Positions 52,005 through 64,000 of a stretch of 64,000 bases of DNA are shown piece by piece. The stretch covers positions 28,435,825 through 28,499,824 of the forward strand of contig CM068313.1 of assembly GCA_034766995.1 (NCBI GenBank), in the 5' to 3' direction. Position numbers and translations under genes: made by a program. The stretch's first letter is position 1. Each line of letters begins with the position of its first letter. Origin of the DNA: Acanthacorydalis orientalis. Its lineage: Eukaryota > Arthropoda > Insecta > Megaloptera > Corydalidae. The notes under the pieces were generated by a model that did no database searches, was not told where the DNA came from, and saw nothing but the letters and a program-made list of their open reading frames with translations.

Positions 52005-52053
<49 letters not shown>
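51884..52053. repeat. (TA)n arrays flanking a repeat fragment
   Basis: Arrays 51884-51937 and 52007-52053 enclose the 65-bp dispersed-repeat piece. Confidence 0.5.
51939..52003. repeat. Short dispersed-repeat fragment set inside a (TA)n array
   Basis: A 65-bp, G+C-rich piece (CTGCAGTAGCAGCAGCC ... GTCAGTCCACTGCTAGATGA ... CTTCCATGATTTTCCATTT) with (TA)n directly on both sides. The core resembles a motif I remember as common in insect repeats (CAGTCCACTGCTGGA...GGCCTC). The family name is uncertain. Confidence 0.5.
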
Positions 52054-52056
<3 letters not shown>

Positions 52057-53194
52057 ATGACAGTTTATAGAAAATGACATTTTTAATCAGAAATGTCACA
52101 TACGCATGGTTCCTATTCTATTTATTTATATAAATACAAGAAATAAAGTTGTATTAGTGTATGGTATCAAAATTACCCCTAGAAAAATAAAACATACTAT
52201 TTTAAATGAATATAAAAATATTTATTTTTTATAAAAAATATTCATATGTTCTTTGAGGTCCAATAAGAGCTGGTCGTCTAGTAATTAGTGATACACTCAA
52301 AATATTACATTACTGTTACAAATTCCATTTGATTCATTAATACATTTCTCTAAATATTATTGCCTCCAAATATTTATTTAGACTATGTAAGAGCTGCTTG
52401 AAATGTCCCCAAAAATAAAAATCGCAAAGAATTTGAATGTGGAAATTATTGATACTATCCAACTAAACATTTATATCAATACATTGATCAGGATAATGAC
52501 AATTTATTTTATCACTGACCTTCCATAAAGATATGGTACACTATCATATTTAATCTGTTATTGAATATGAAAGAAAATATTTCCAAACATCTTGTAAATT
52601 ATTGTCTTCAAAAATTATCAAATTAGTCTACACTTAACAATCGTTTACTTGATGTCAAGCTTGGGAATTTATTATGACACTGATAAGAGTCTGATTTCTT
52701 GTAATTATGTATCTCAATAGAATAAAACAAATTTGCATGTTACAATATTTTTCTCATAATAACCATAAACTGTTTACATTTCACTTATGCGTCGTGTATA
52801 TGTATATATATATATATATAACTAAAAAAAAGATTTAAATCCTTAAGGCATTATATTCCAAGTTATGTCGGTATTATTGACTGAGGAATTCTAATTTGAT
52901 CAAATACTTAAGCTCAAGTAACTAACAAAACTTGATACAAAAAATTAATACTTATCCAAGTATGAATCTGTCGGCTAAAATTTATTATGAAATAATTGTG
53001 TTGCACTCCATATTATAAAAAATGTTCAGTGTTAACAAAATACGATACTAAATTTAAAAAATATTTTTAACGTTATTTCTGAATTAAACGCTTGTCATTA
53101 TTCTAATTAAAATAATTTTAAAAACAAATAACACAAGATTTTGTTAAGTAAACTAAAGAAATATAATTTTAAAAATTATTTTATATTAACAACA

Positions 53195-53201
<7 letters not shown>

Positions 53202-53233
<32 letters not shown>
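53202..53233. repeat. (TA)n array
   Basis: About 16 units. Confidence 0.5.
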
Positions 53234-53236
<3 letters not shown>

Positions 53237-53677
53237 GTGTTTATGTGGATGTGTAATAAGTTATTATAGTAAAATACATTAAGTAATAATATTATTAATA
53301 ATAATGATTTAAAAATCTTTAAGAATACAATTCACTTCTAAAAAGACTTACAAATACCTTAAACGAAAAGTTTTCTTGTATATCTTCCCAATAATGGCAT
53401 ATAGATTCCAAACTTAAAGAATACAGTTAACAGTACTTGGAAAATTTTATTAGAGGGGTACGAAAATGTGTCTAATAGGAATCACACTGTTCTTAACGTT
53501 GTCTGAAACAACTGTTTTAAACAATCAATAGGCGTTTTCAACTTTAAAGATACAAAAAAAATAATAATTGTTGCAGTTAATTTATAGTTATTGAAATTTT
53601 AAGTCATTGTTACTCCAGATACCATTAACGAGCAGAACAATCTGCTACATAAATATTTTATTATTATGGTTTTTCTT

Positions 53678-53684
<7 letters not shown>

Positions 53685-53743
<59 letters not shown>
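53685..53743. repeat. (TA)n array
   Basis: About 29 units. Confidence 0.5.
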
Positions 53744-53748
<5 letters not shown>

Positions 53749-54591
53749 TAATAGTCTCGTATATGTCTACTGAAACCTCGACATTTATTTATTTAGCTGA
53801 TTAACTGATAAAAAATATACTGAACGAAAAAATATGTCAAACTATACAAAATAAATATTTTTTCAAATGTTTAACAAAAAAGATAAAGTACATTTTATAA
53901 TTAACTCATGTATTATCCTTTGTTTGCATATTAACTAATTACATAAATGAAACGTATTAGATGATGAGTACATAGTGTTCTGATATCATATTTCATTGTA
54001 TATCATATTCGTCATAGGACAGTAAAGAACAAAAAATAAGTATTCTTAATTTTTCAAATATAAAATATAGAACACATGCACATACAAATACAGATATGTG
54101 TATGTAGATTTATAATATGTATTTACAATTTATGATGATAAATCCGCATAGTATTTGACAATGACAATATTTATATACAATATTTGTACAGTTTTAGATT
54201 CAGTATAATTACAAACTAAAAACAAACATATTACTCTGTAAACAATCAAAATGCATGAAATTCACTAAGATGTATATTAAATTCATTGCTTTTTAAATAA
54301 GATATTTCAATTAAATATGATGAACTCACAAAATATTCTAATATCAGCTATTAACAAATTAAATACAAAAATTTAAATCATAAAAAACGCAAATAACATT
54401 TATATGCAATAAATATTGATACTTTTTCACTGCAGTTATTATATATGTTATAAGTTCATTTCATGAAAAGACCGAGAGTTTTAATTTTGACTACTTATTA
54501 ACTTTGAAAATTATATTAAAAGTTGTACTTAAGCAGGCTCTACTAGAGTAGATTGTGGATTAATATTTATGTTAAATAATTCTCCTTTCAG

Positions 54592-54640
54592 ACCTATTGG
54601 TGACAAATATAACATTGATCTGTCACTGTTGCACATGTAA
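54592..54640 (+). CDS. Candidate short terminal exon with poly(A) signal
   Basis: A strong acceptor (TTCTCCTTTCAG) is followed by a frame reading PIGDKYNIDLSLLHM, stop TAA, and an AATAAA three bases after the stop (54644-54649). This is the arrangement of a tiny last exon, but at 15 codons chance cannot be excluded. Confidence 0.5.
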
Positions 54641-54688
54641 TGAAATAAAGTATATCGATAAAAATAAATTAAACTTCCAAATATAACC

Positions 54689-54693
<5 letters not shown>

Positions 54694-54740
<47 letters not shown>
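54694..54740. repeat. (TA)n array
   Basis: One GTA break. Confidence 0.5.
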
Positions 54741-55105
54741 CTAATAGTCAAAATATACTTAAAGATAACAAGATTTTTTTAATAAAATCAATCTTTATTT
54801 ATACATATGAAAAATGTATCTAATTACTGACTAAAATTTTGAAAACTTGTCGCAGATATTTTTTTTTTTGCACCTCATCTTCATTTTTACTACATACATC
54901 TTCTTTTTTACTACATATAACACTGCAATATGTTAATTTGTATTTATTCTATTTTTTATTATATTAATTTTTTATTCATAAAAGCTTGATCTATATACTT
55001 TCCAGTAGAAACGGCTACAAATTAGAAGTTTTAAATTAATTTTAACTAAATAAAAATACATACACATTATTGATAATAATGTGCCTATAGTATATACTAT
55101 ATACA

Positions 55106-55108
<3 letters not shown>

Positions 55109-55149
<41 letters not shown>
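55109..55149. repeat. (TA)n array
   Basis: About 20 units. Confidence 0.5.
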
Positions 55150-55151
<2 letters not shown>

Positions 55152-56347
55152 CACTTGAAAAAATTTATCTTCGTGATATTTTTTTTATTAAACCAAGTTA
55201 TCTTTAATCAAGTATTATTGATAATATCATATATGTTTTTCAAGTATTGTTATATATAAGTGCAAAATACATATTTACATATATATTCTAACTTACCTTT
55301 ATTAATAATACATTGTTGTTCATAAACAATTTATAAATATATTTAACATCTCTTCAGAGTTATTTTTTTTTAATTAACATATAATATTCATTATCGATGT
55401 TCGCAATTATCCAGTGGAATTTAATTAAATCTCATATAAAACAATTTAAAATCACGCTGGTTTAATATAAAGCACTTCAAAGATCTTTGTAAGTGTAGAT
55501 AAAAATACAATTCTGGTAAACTAATGAATGATTTTCACTATTTTTTTAAACCTGTATATTTTTATAAATCAATATATATATATATAATAAATTAGAAAAT
55601 ATAAATTATTCATATTAAGTAATCTAAATACTGCTGATTTATTAAAGATTTTGTTTTCTGTATATTTTATTTTTCAATATTTTCAATTAGACTTCTTAAA
55701 TGAAAAATATGAATTTAATACATAAATTAAATACAAAATTACAGATTAAAAAAAACACAAGAATACTGACAATTCAATTGTAGAATTACAATTTTAAATT
55801 ATACAAGGGTTGAAGGTTTATTTAAAGTTTAATTTAAAATATAAATTCGTTATTGATTAATATTCAAACTACACTTTTTAATAAGACATTTTGATATTTT
55901 GTCACAAAAGAACTAATTAAAATTACGTAGGTAAAATTGACAAGGTAGAAAACGCAAGGTAAGATAGAAATAAACAACTGGTAAGTTTTTTTGGTTCGCC
56001 TTAAAAGTCGTAGGTATATAATTATATTCTAAATAAACCACTTAGTGCTAAAGTCGTTAAATATAGGCATGTACAAGACGTAAAGATTTTTGTTTATTGA
56101 AATATAAAATATGTTAACTTTCAACCAACGAATATTTTATTTTTCCGCAGTTATCGAAGTAGTACATTTGCTAAAATTCTCAATGCCCTTCATGAACATT
56201 TTTTTATAACTTCAAAAAGTATTTATTAGTAGCCGATAAATCGTTATCTTGTATTTCATGTTATTTAACTAGATATCGTAAAAACATTTATAAACATTTT
56301 TTTAATAATATTTTAAAAATCATTCCTTTTTAAATACTTTATTAAAA

Positions 56348-56353
<6 letters not shown>

Positions 56354-56428
<75 letters not shown>

Positions 56429-56444
56429 TATGTATGTATATGCA
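56354..56444. repeat. Compound TA/GTA array
   Basis: TA blocks separated three times by GTATA. Confidence 0.5.
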
Positions 56445-57079
56445 TATGTGTGTATGTGTTTGTGTATAGAAGTATAAAAATATTTCCCATTTTCATTTTA
56501 ATGACATAAATATGATTTATTGTGTTTAATTAATAATATATTATTTTATTTTTGTATCTATTTAAATGCACGTATTTATCTGAAATTTGAAACTGGTAAC
56601 TAATTAATAAAGTATTATAATACTCATATTATAAATAATAAGAACTTTATCAGTAATAATAAGAATATTTAATGAAAAAGTCTTAAACAAAAAAATTGAC
56701 CGAATTATTCTATTATAATCATAAACTTTTTCAAAGATAATATAAGACAGTTATATATTTTGTTTTGTAAACATTTTGTTATTAATGTTTAATATTAATT
56801 TTATTGAATGTCAAACGAAATATTTCTCTTGTGAAAGATAATAATACACTGTTGTTTTTGGCGCGAATGTTTCACAAATGATCTTCGCGTCAATCGATCA
56901 TTTCTTTAAAATAATACAGTAAACTAGAAAATCACCATATGTTCAAAACGATTTTATTTATTTTGATAAACTTAGTTCAAGGACATTGATTTTCGTATAA
57001 GATTTGGCGATGTCTTTTATTTAACAGAAGCTTTTAAATATTTTTTTTAAAAAAATATTACCGATTTGATTATTTTTGA

Positions 57080-57300
57080 TGTTTCCAACTTTTTTCTAAT
57101 CATATACCGGTACCCTACATTATAATCGTTCTTATATTGGGGTCGTTATAAAACGTGCGTTCAACTCCCGAAGTTGCCCGGAACTAAGTGGTGCGTGCGT
57201 ATCGTAGTATACGAGAGCCTGGAGTCTAGCCAGATCTTTGTAAGCAGGCGTACATGAGACCTCGTTATTGGAGAGACGTGACTGATATTATACGGAGCGT
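57080..57300 (+). promoter_or_regulatory. G+C-rich island with TATA box; possible promoter and first exon
   Basis: The most G+C-rich stretch in the window. TATAAAA at 57147-57153 is followed by ACTCCCGAAGTTGCCCGGAA and a CpG-rich tract. A GTAAGC donor-like site lies near 57240. An ATG at 57254 opens a 58-codon frame (MRPRYWRDVTDIIRSVSF...) to 57430. A promoter with a short first exon, a structured RNA or an old repeat are all possible; I recognise none specifically. Confidence 0.5.
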
Positions 57301-57679
57301 TTCATTTAATTATATACTAAAGATTTTCTTTCTCATAGAACAAAACTGTATTAGAAATTCGATTGTCTTCAGTTTTTCTTTAATTAATATAATTGCGAAC
57401 TTGTTATTTATATACAAAAAAAATATATAACATATATTTAATTCAGTCTTAGTCATAAAATATACCTATATTCAAGACCCATTAATATGGAAATTAACTT
57501 GTTAGTTCCACCCGATATGTATATTATATTGTTAAAACATATTCTGTTTTAATAATGATAAATTATCAATAAAAATTTGAATATTAAAGCATATGATTTT
57601 GTATTTATTTAAATAACATTAGCACTATACGTTAATAAATTATAATTATACATACACACACACTCTCTCACACACATGC

Positions 57680-57713
<34 letters not shown>
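57680..57713. repeat. (TA)n array
   Basis: Preceded by a CA/CT run. Confidence 0.5.
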
Positions 57714-57716
<3 letters not shown>

Positions 57717-58303
57717 ACAGAATTTTAACAAGTAAAAATATACATTTTGTTGTATTATAATAGGAACGGATACAGATATTTTATAAATTAAGTCAACAAT
57801 GAAAAATCAGACAAAACATTATCGTTTTTTATTTTCATGATCTTTTCAAATTAGTCCATTGCATAACACTTTTCAAAAACATTGAAGTAGTGTTAACTGT
57901 AATTATTTCAGTTACCTTAATGAAAAATAAAATAACATATCTTTTTAATGTAAGAATTTAAACACACCTTTAATTTTTGTTGGTCTTGAAATGAATTTCT
58001 TCTCTAATAGTGTGTGTAAACATTTGCTCTATATTGTAAAAGTTAATCGTTCAACGTGAATTCAAAATGATATTAATCTTTTTATGTGTTCAAAATCATT
58101 AAAAAAATATAAATAATGAAATAGTAACGAAAAACATGCTAATATAATTTTATTGCCAAAACAAAATATGATTTACCATTGAAATAAAAAAAATGAGAAC
58201 AATATAAAACAAATTCCTTAGTATGAAAAAACCGTATTTAAAAATATTAAATGTTATGATTAATCAATAGTTTCATATTAAATAATTTATGTGTTTAATA
58301 AAA

Positions 58304-58305
<2 letters not shown>

Positions 58306-58350
<45 letters not shown>

Positions 58351-58370
58351 TATATATATATACATGTGTG
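58306..58370. repeat. (TA)n array
   Basis: Ends in GTACATA and GTGTGTG. Confidence 0.5.
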
Positions 58371-59519
58371 TGTATATTTGTATACGCATGAAAAACTATA
58401 AAATTAGTTTCTTTTATAAATTATAAAGGAAATTAATATATAATTCATAATTATAAACTATTAATTCTATATATTTAGAATATTTTAAATCATATATAAC
58501 TAATTATTAGTCGACATAATAACATATTAATTACGTTTTAATGTAATAAAAAATTAATTTATAGAATAAGTACGCGTGAGTAATCATAGAAGTAATGAAT
58601 GTAAATACTTTGTTTATTAACTAGAAGAATAAGAATCATTATTATATCTCTCTATCTATCCATCTCTCTCTCTATGTATATATATATATATATATATATA
58701 TGCATATTGATTCAAATCTAATATTTTATTAAATAATTAAGTATTTATCTAATTACTAATTAATAATAAAATAATTATTCATAGCAGTATATAAAATTTA
58801 TATCATACAATGCACATTTTAAAAAATCACATTCAATGCATATCAAGAATATTTTCAAATAAATAATTATTATATTTTATAAGTAATAATAACGTCATAA
58901 AATAAACCCATAATGTTAAGTACATCCTATACAGTATAACAAACGTGGAGGAAGTTACTGCAACGACGGTTTTAGTATGAGGGTTAAAAATCAGAATGAT
59001 ATATGTTATTGGTCACGAAAGGTCTGTGTGTTTTCTTTCTATACTACAGTTTAGAAGTATAAAATATTTAGAAATGATTTATGATTGATTTAACTTAATA
59101 AATAAAAATTGAACACTACAAACATATACACACAAAAATATGTATATATGTACATATGTATATATATATATATATATGAATTACGATAAAATTATCAACT
59201 ATGATTATACAATAATCTAAAAAACACTACAATGACTATTTTGGTAGATACATTAAATTGTATTATGTTTTCACATTATTATTCTGACTAGTTCGTCTTT
59301 AATAAAGATTTTCTTTTGTAACACTTCCAATTTATTCATCTAGAAAAATATTTTTTTTCGTGTAAATAATATTTTTTTTTCAAGTATTCAATTATGAACA
59401 CACAATAACGATAAATGATTTAAACAAGAATGAAATACTGAAGGGAAATTGTATATGGAATTGTATTTTTTGCACAAAGTAAACTAACATCGTCTGCGAA
59501 CATTTTCTTCAATTTGTAT

Positions 59520-59532
59520 GTTGCCTGGCAAC
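59520..59532. promoter_or_regulatory. Consensus RFX X-box
   Basis: GTTGCCTGGCAAC is a perfect palindromic X-box: half sites GTTGCC and GGCAAC with one spacer base. RFX factors use this site in ciliary gene promoters. No gene is recognised next to it in the window, so it may belong to a gene outside or be chance. Confidence 0.5.
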
Positions 59533-60458
59533 AAGCAATCGAAGTCGCTTCTATCAATTCCATTGAATTTTCTAGTTTGAAATATTATCATCCGTTCTGT
59601 TTCATTAATCTGGCCCGTTTAATTTATTTTGTAACATTAATTTAAACTCTTTGTTGATACATGTATTTATTATCAAACATAAATTAATGTGTTTAATTAT
59701 ATAAAAATTTATATATATATATATATATATATCATGTTCTTGTATACTAAATATATCATATATACTAAATTTTATGGCTTAACTAAAATGTCTTGCCTAC
59801 AAAAAAATATATACACCAAAAAATACAATTTTAGACATAGAAATAAAATTATAATTTTGGTTCCCAAAAATATCAGTCTAAATAAGGTTTTAAAATATTT
59901 TTTTACATCATTTTTCGAAAAAACCAAGAACTAAAAATTAATTCTTAATTGGTCGAAAAAAGTTTTATTTTTTAAAACATATTACTAATGCCAATCAATA
60001 CCAACCGCGACTACCTACTTACTATCACAGATAATTATTGTTGAAATTCTACAAGGCGACTTACAACTTGTATTCACCATAAATGTACAACTATTATTTC
60101 TTTTCAAATGCATTACAAAAAAAAAGAAAAAATAAAACATTTTAAAGGTAACGACCATGATGAAAATAAAATATTAAGTCCTACTTTTACTACCGTTTTA
60201 TGATAAAAATATGAAAAAGGAATCACAAATCATGAGCTACTAAACAATTTGTAATAGATTCTAATCCAGTTTTATACAATGTATCATTCTTCATTTAAAA
60301 TGCAACTCTCTGTTAATTAAAACATGCTTAATAAGCTTTTCCTTTATTAATGTTGTAAAATCACTCAATTAAAAAAGGATTAAATTATGTCTAACTTTAT
60401 TTCGATGGCAGAAATTTACATAAACAATTTGATTGCAAATATATGTATTGATATATAT

Positions 60459-61733
60459 TAGGAAATTGCATTGAAATACACTATATTTTTGTGCTTTTTT
60501 AGCTTATTTCAATAATAAAATGTGTGAGTACATTAATCAAAGTATTTTCCTTCGGAAGCTATGACTTTTTCACACTTTTCTAGCAGAAGTTGAATTCCAT
60601 GACGAAGGAATGATCTGTCTTTTGAACCAATCCATTCAGCAACTCAATTTCCGACTTTTCCGTAGTTATGGAAATGTGTATCTTCCAAATCGTGTTTCAT
60701 AGATCGAAACAGATGGTAATCACTTGGGGTCAGGTCCAGAGAATACGCTGAGTGCGGGAGAACCTCCCATTTGAGCTCCATCAGTGTTTGTTTCACGGCT
60801 ATAGCAACATATGGGCGAGCGTTGTCATGGAGAAGAATCACTTTTCGGCGATTTGATGCAATTGATGGTCGTTTTTGCATCAAATTATCATTCAAACGCT
60901 CCAATTGTTGTCGATAACGTTCGGTGGTGATTATTTCCTTCGGTTTCAACAGCTCGTAATACACAACACCCTCCATATCCCACCAAACAGAGAATAGCAG
61001 ATGCTTTGTGACCGTAGATGTTTCGTTTTAGTGTCGACGTTGATGGTTATCCAGAATCATCCCATGATTTGTTGCGTTTCAGATTGCCAAAATAGATCTT
61101 TTTTTCATTGCTGATCACGATACGCCACAAAGAATTTTTCTTTTTATGCCTTGCCAACAATGAAATCGAGATGTTTAAACGATTAGCAATAGCACTTTCG
61201 GTCAATTCATGTGTCATACATCTCCCTTCTTTCTGGATCTTTTCCATGGCTTGTAAACGTCGTGAAATAATTGATTAATCGACTTCGAACTGTTGAGCCA
61301 ATTCTTTGAGTTTTTGAGCAGGGTTTTCTTTCAATAGAGCTTGCAGTTGTTCATCTTCGAACTTTTTCGCTTGATATGGCCGTCATTTGTCGTGAACGTC
61401 ACAATAACCACTTCTGAATCGTCGAAACCAATCTCTACATACTATTTTCGATGAAACAGATTCACCATAAGTTTTCGTAACCAATCGATGGGCTACAGCT
61501 GCAGGTTTTTTAAACAAAGTAGTGTAGAATTACACATCGGAAAAATAACTTATCGCGTTTCATTTTAATTAGGATATAGAAAAGCACTTGTGTAAATAAA
61601 GGCTGGCGTCTGATGACTAAATTTTAGTGGAAAATGTTCACACTTCAAAATGACATAAAAGACATCTGTCACTACCCACAACATACTCATCTAGAGCCAT
61701 CTACACGCGAACAGCGGCTTTCAATACAACCTC

Positions 61734-61738
<5 letters not shown>
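60459..61738 (-). mobile_element. mariner transposon, copy 2 (dead)
   Basis: About 1.28 kb, the same family as copy 1 in reverse orientation. The 5' end on the minus strand reads AGGAGGTTGTATTGAAAG then CCGCT; the 3' end, AGGAAATTGCATTGAAAT, is more degraded. The upstream end lies directly against a (TA)n array (61737-61776), consistent with insertion at TA. A short leader shared with copy 1 (GTGTAGATGGCTCTAG) confirms the relationship. Confidence 0.5.
60533..61563 (-). pseudogene. mariner transposase remnant, copy 2
   Basis: Start MKRDKLFFRCVILHYF, then frameshifts through the first helix-turn-helix. Readable blocks: MEKIQKEGRCMTHELTESAI, NRLNISISLLARHKKK, WRIVISNEKKIYFGN (the first catalytic position reads Asn: SNEK where TGDEK is normal), MEGVVYYELLKPKEI, RYRQQLERLNDNLMQKRPSI, VILLHDNARPYVAIAV (second Asp kept) and LTPSDYHLF (third Asp kept). 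Exactly 34 residues separate the second and third Asp, the DD34D signature of mariner. The C-terminus is frameshifted. It ends SEGKYFD and stop. Better preserved than copy 1 but catalytically dead. Confidence 0.5.

Positions 61739-61776
<38 letters not shown>
61737..61776. repeat. (TA)n array at the mariner copy 2 edge
   Basis: Directly abuts the transposon end. Confidence 0.5.
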
Positions 61777-61778
<2 letters not shown>

Positions 61779-62230
61779 AGTTCCTTTAAAATACTTTCAC
61801 AGTAGATTTTTATATGAATTCAAAAAGAGAAAGGGTTTAACAGATACCGTTTCTCAATTTTCACATTAGTTTATTTTTCACACTTTTAAATACCCAAAAC
61901 AACACTAAATTATTTTTTCATGAGAAAATATTAAATTAAAGTTATATCGAATTAATAACTTTTTACAGAGAAAAAATATATCGGTAGATAATTTGGGTAC
62001 AAAACCTTAACTCCAATTTCTTGAGCTTGAATGCTACTTATAGCAGTCCATGTTATTTATATCAATATCTTTCTCAGATAAATCTTTATTATAGTTAGTA
62101 TAAGAATGGATATGTGGCTTGTACGACTTACTATTTATTAAAGAAACTCGATGAATGTTCAGAAAAATAAAAATATGATAAATGAAATGTATAAAAAAAA
62201 CAAAAATCGACATTAATCGATTCTTTTTTG

Positions 62231-62233
<3 letters not shown>

Positions 62234-62271
<38 letters not shown>
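62234..62271. repeat. (TA)n array
   Basis: About 19 units. Confidence 0.5.
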
Positions 62272-62273
<2 letters not shown>

Positions 62274-63561
62274 TTTTCCGTATTTTATAGTTGATATATG
62301 ATTTTTTGTATATTTTTATATAAACTTTTTTATTTTCTCTAGATTTTTTATGCTACGAAAAACATTTTCACATTTTTAACTTAAATAAAAAATCAAAATA
62401 TTCATTTATTTCCATACTAAATCAATTATAGATAAAAATTTACATAAATATTAGTTTCTTATTTTACCTTGTTTTCAAATACGTTTACATGTGTAATATA
62501 TATGGAGATAGATGTATACATATATAGAGAGAAGATAAAATAGGAATGTATTTCGCAGTTAATTGATATATGAAAAAAGTAACCATAATAAAAATCTTAC
62601 CTTCAGATTGACAATGTATATAAAAATAAGTGGCTTTTTTACACTTATAAGAATTACTATTCTTATAAAGTATATTCATAGGTAATTGAGAGGTTCAATA
62701 AAGAAATGTTGATTTCATAAAAGTAGAAATAAAAAACTTTAAAGTGACTTAATTGAAACACTTAAATTAAGATTCACTACTAAACTGTTGTTCTACGAAT
62801 GAACTAACTTAAATATCTTTTTCAAATATAAATATACATTTCTTCAAAAAAAAAACCGTTTCAAATATAAATATTTTTTCGAAATGTGATATATTATACG
62901 ATTCTTTGATCTACTATGTTTTGTATATATAAAATTTACAAAATCTAAATCGTTTATATCGTATTATTTATATGCATAAGAAAAATCAAAAGAGCAATAT
63001 ATTTAGAATAAAATCATAAACATTTCAAGCATTGAAAAGTATTCAAAACCGGGAATTAGATACATAAATATAAGTATAAATATAGTAATGATATCAACAG
63101 ATAACTTTTTTATGAAATTGTTTGTTAATTTTTATAATTTATAAATTAAATGTCATGTCAAATATAAATGATTATTTACAATAAAATTAACACGGTTCTA
63201 AAATTTAAAAACAAGTAAGTATAACATTATAAATTAAAGCTGTTAATTCATTTTTACATATGTATACAAGTCAACTTACTTTTACCAAAAAAGGAATACA
63301 CGTTTACAAAATAGAATCAATCAATCAGCAGCGTCAAATTTGAACTCAAGGTACATCAAAAATTATATTTTTTATAAATAATTTTCATCAGAATTTGTAA
63401 AGTAAATTTATTCAGTAATTTACATTTAATATGTTGGAACTAATTAACTGTATTTATAATATAAATGTAGATTTTTATTGATAATTAATTAACTGCGCCA
63501 CTATGAATTGAAAATTGACATTATAAATAAGTATGAAAATTGACATTATAAATAAATAGTA

Positions 63562-63568
<7 letters not shown>

Positions 63569-63604
<36 letters not shown>
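63569..63604. repeat. (TA)n array
   Basis: About 18 units, next to the 25-bp tandem duplication. Confidence 0.5.
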
Positions 63605-63607
<3 letters not shown>

Positions 63608-64000
63608 TCTTTTCATACAACACTAAGAAAATTATGTAAATGAAAATTTTACTAAAATATCTGTCTATACTAATTAATTACTAAAGTGTATATTTTTTTA
63701 ATATATTAATTATGTGTCACATTGTTCAATTTATTTTCTTTTAGATATATAATTTCATTATAAAATTTTATTAAAATAAATTATTTTATTATTATTATCT
63801 AATTTATTTTCAATTCGGGATAAACACAAAATAATCGACTCTAACGACACATAAAGAAATGAAACAAAATATTTAATTTTCTTCGTTAATAAAAACATTC
63901 TTTTCACAACTTCAATTTAAAAAAAAAAATAAAAAATATTAATTTGTTTGTTATCTCAAATATAAAGTCACTAGTATTTAGCAATATTATTATTTATTGA

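Larger units (their letters stand above)
57431..60458. other. Intergenic DNA up to mariner copy 2
   Basis: Holds TA arrays near 57.7, 58.3 and 58.7 kb, the X-box at 59.52 kb, and no convincing gene. Confidence 0.5.
61777..64000. other. AT-rich right edge
   Basis: TA arrays at 62234-62271 and 63569-63604, and a 25-bp tandem duplication at 63509-63558 (TGAAAATTGACATTATAAAT twice). No gene is seen. Confidence 0.5.

Noticed and set aside
52403..52528. A 41-codon plus-strand frame starting MSPKIKIAKN
   Set aside because: The length is expected by chance and there is no supporting signal.

Overview
This window looks like nuclear DNA of an insect. It is very AT-rich (roughly one fifth G+C by eye), has spliced genes with GT..AG introns, is gene-poor, and carries several dead mariner-type transposons. 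The one gene I can build completely is closest, as I remember these families, to hymenopteran and dipteran arylalkylamine N-acetyltransferases. I lean towards Hymenoptera (a bee or wasp), but cannot fix the species.

Layout. 1-360: promoter-like island at the left edge. 4882-13457 (minus strand): a complete four-exon gene for dopamine/arylalkylamine N-acetyltransferase (Dat, AANAT1), predicted 274 residues, with its 5' flank at 13458-13760. 18922-20189: mariner copy 1 (plus strand, dead). 27463-27887: short pogo/Tigger-like DNA transposon, followed directly by a truncated mariner of another lineage (27915-28790, minus). 40577-40779 and 50986-51167: two copies of a foldback MITE with TA target sites. 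60459-61738: mariner copy 2 (minus, dead, same family as copy 1). The remaining sequence is AT-rich intergenic DNA with about 80 (TA)n arrays, most 40-60 bp long, two local tandem duplications built around such arrays, two clean hairpins and a consensus RFX X-box.

Inside the intergenic DNA are a few islands of clearly higher G+C with short open frames or splice-like edges (31.4, 33.4, 35.7, 40.4, 43.9, 54.6 and 57.2 kb). None matches a protein I recognise. They are listed as low-confidence candidates for exons, small secreted-peptide genes, promoters or transposon remnants.

No rRNA, tRNA, CRISPR array, operon or bacterial feature was seen. The genes do not form a pathway together: the window is one metabolic gene (amine acetylation for cuticle sclerotisation, neurotransmitter inactivation and melatonin-type chemistry) in a microsatellite- and transposon-rich desert.
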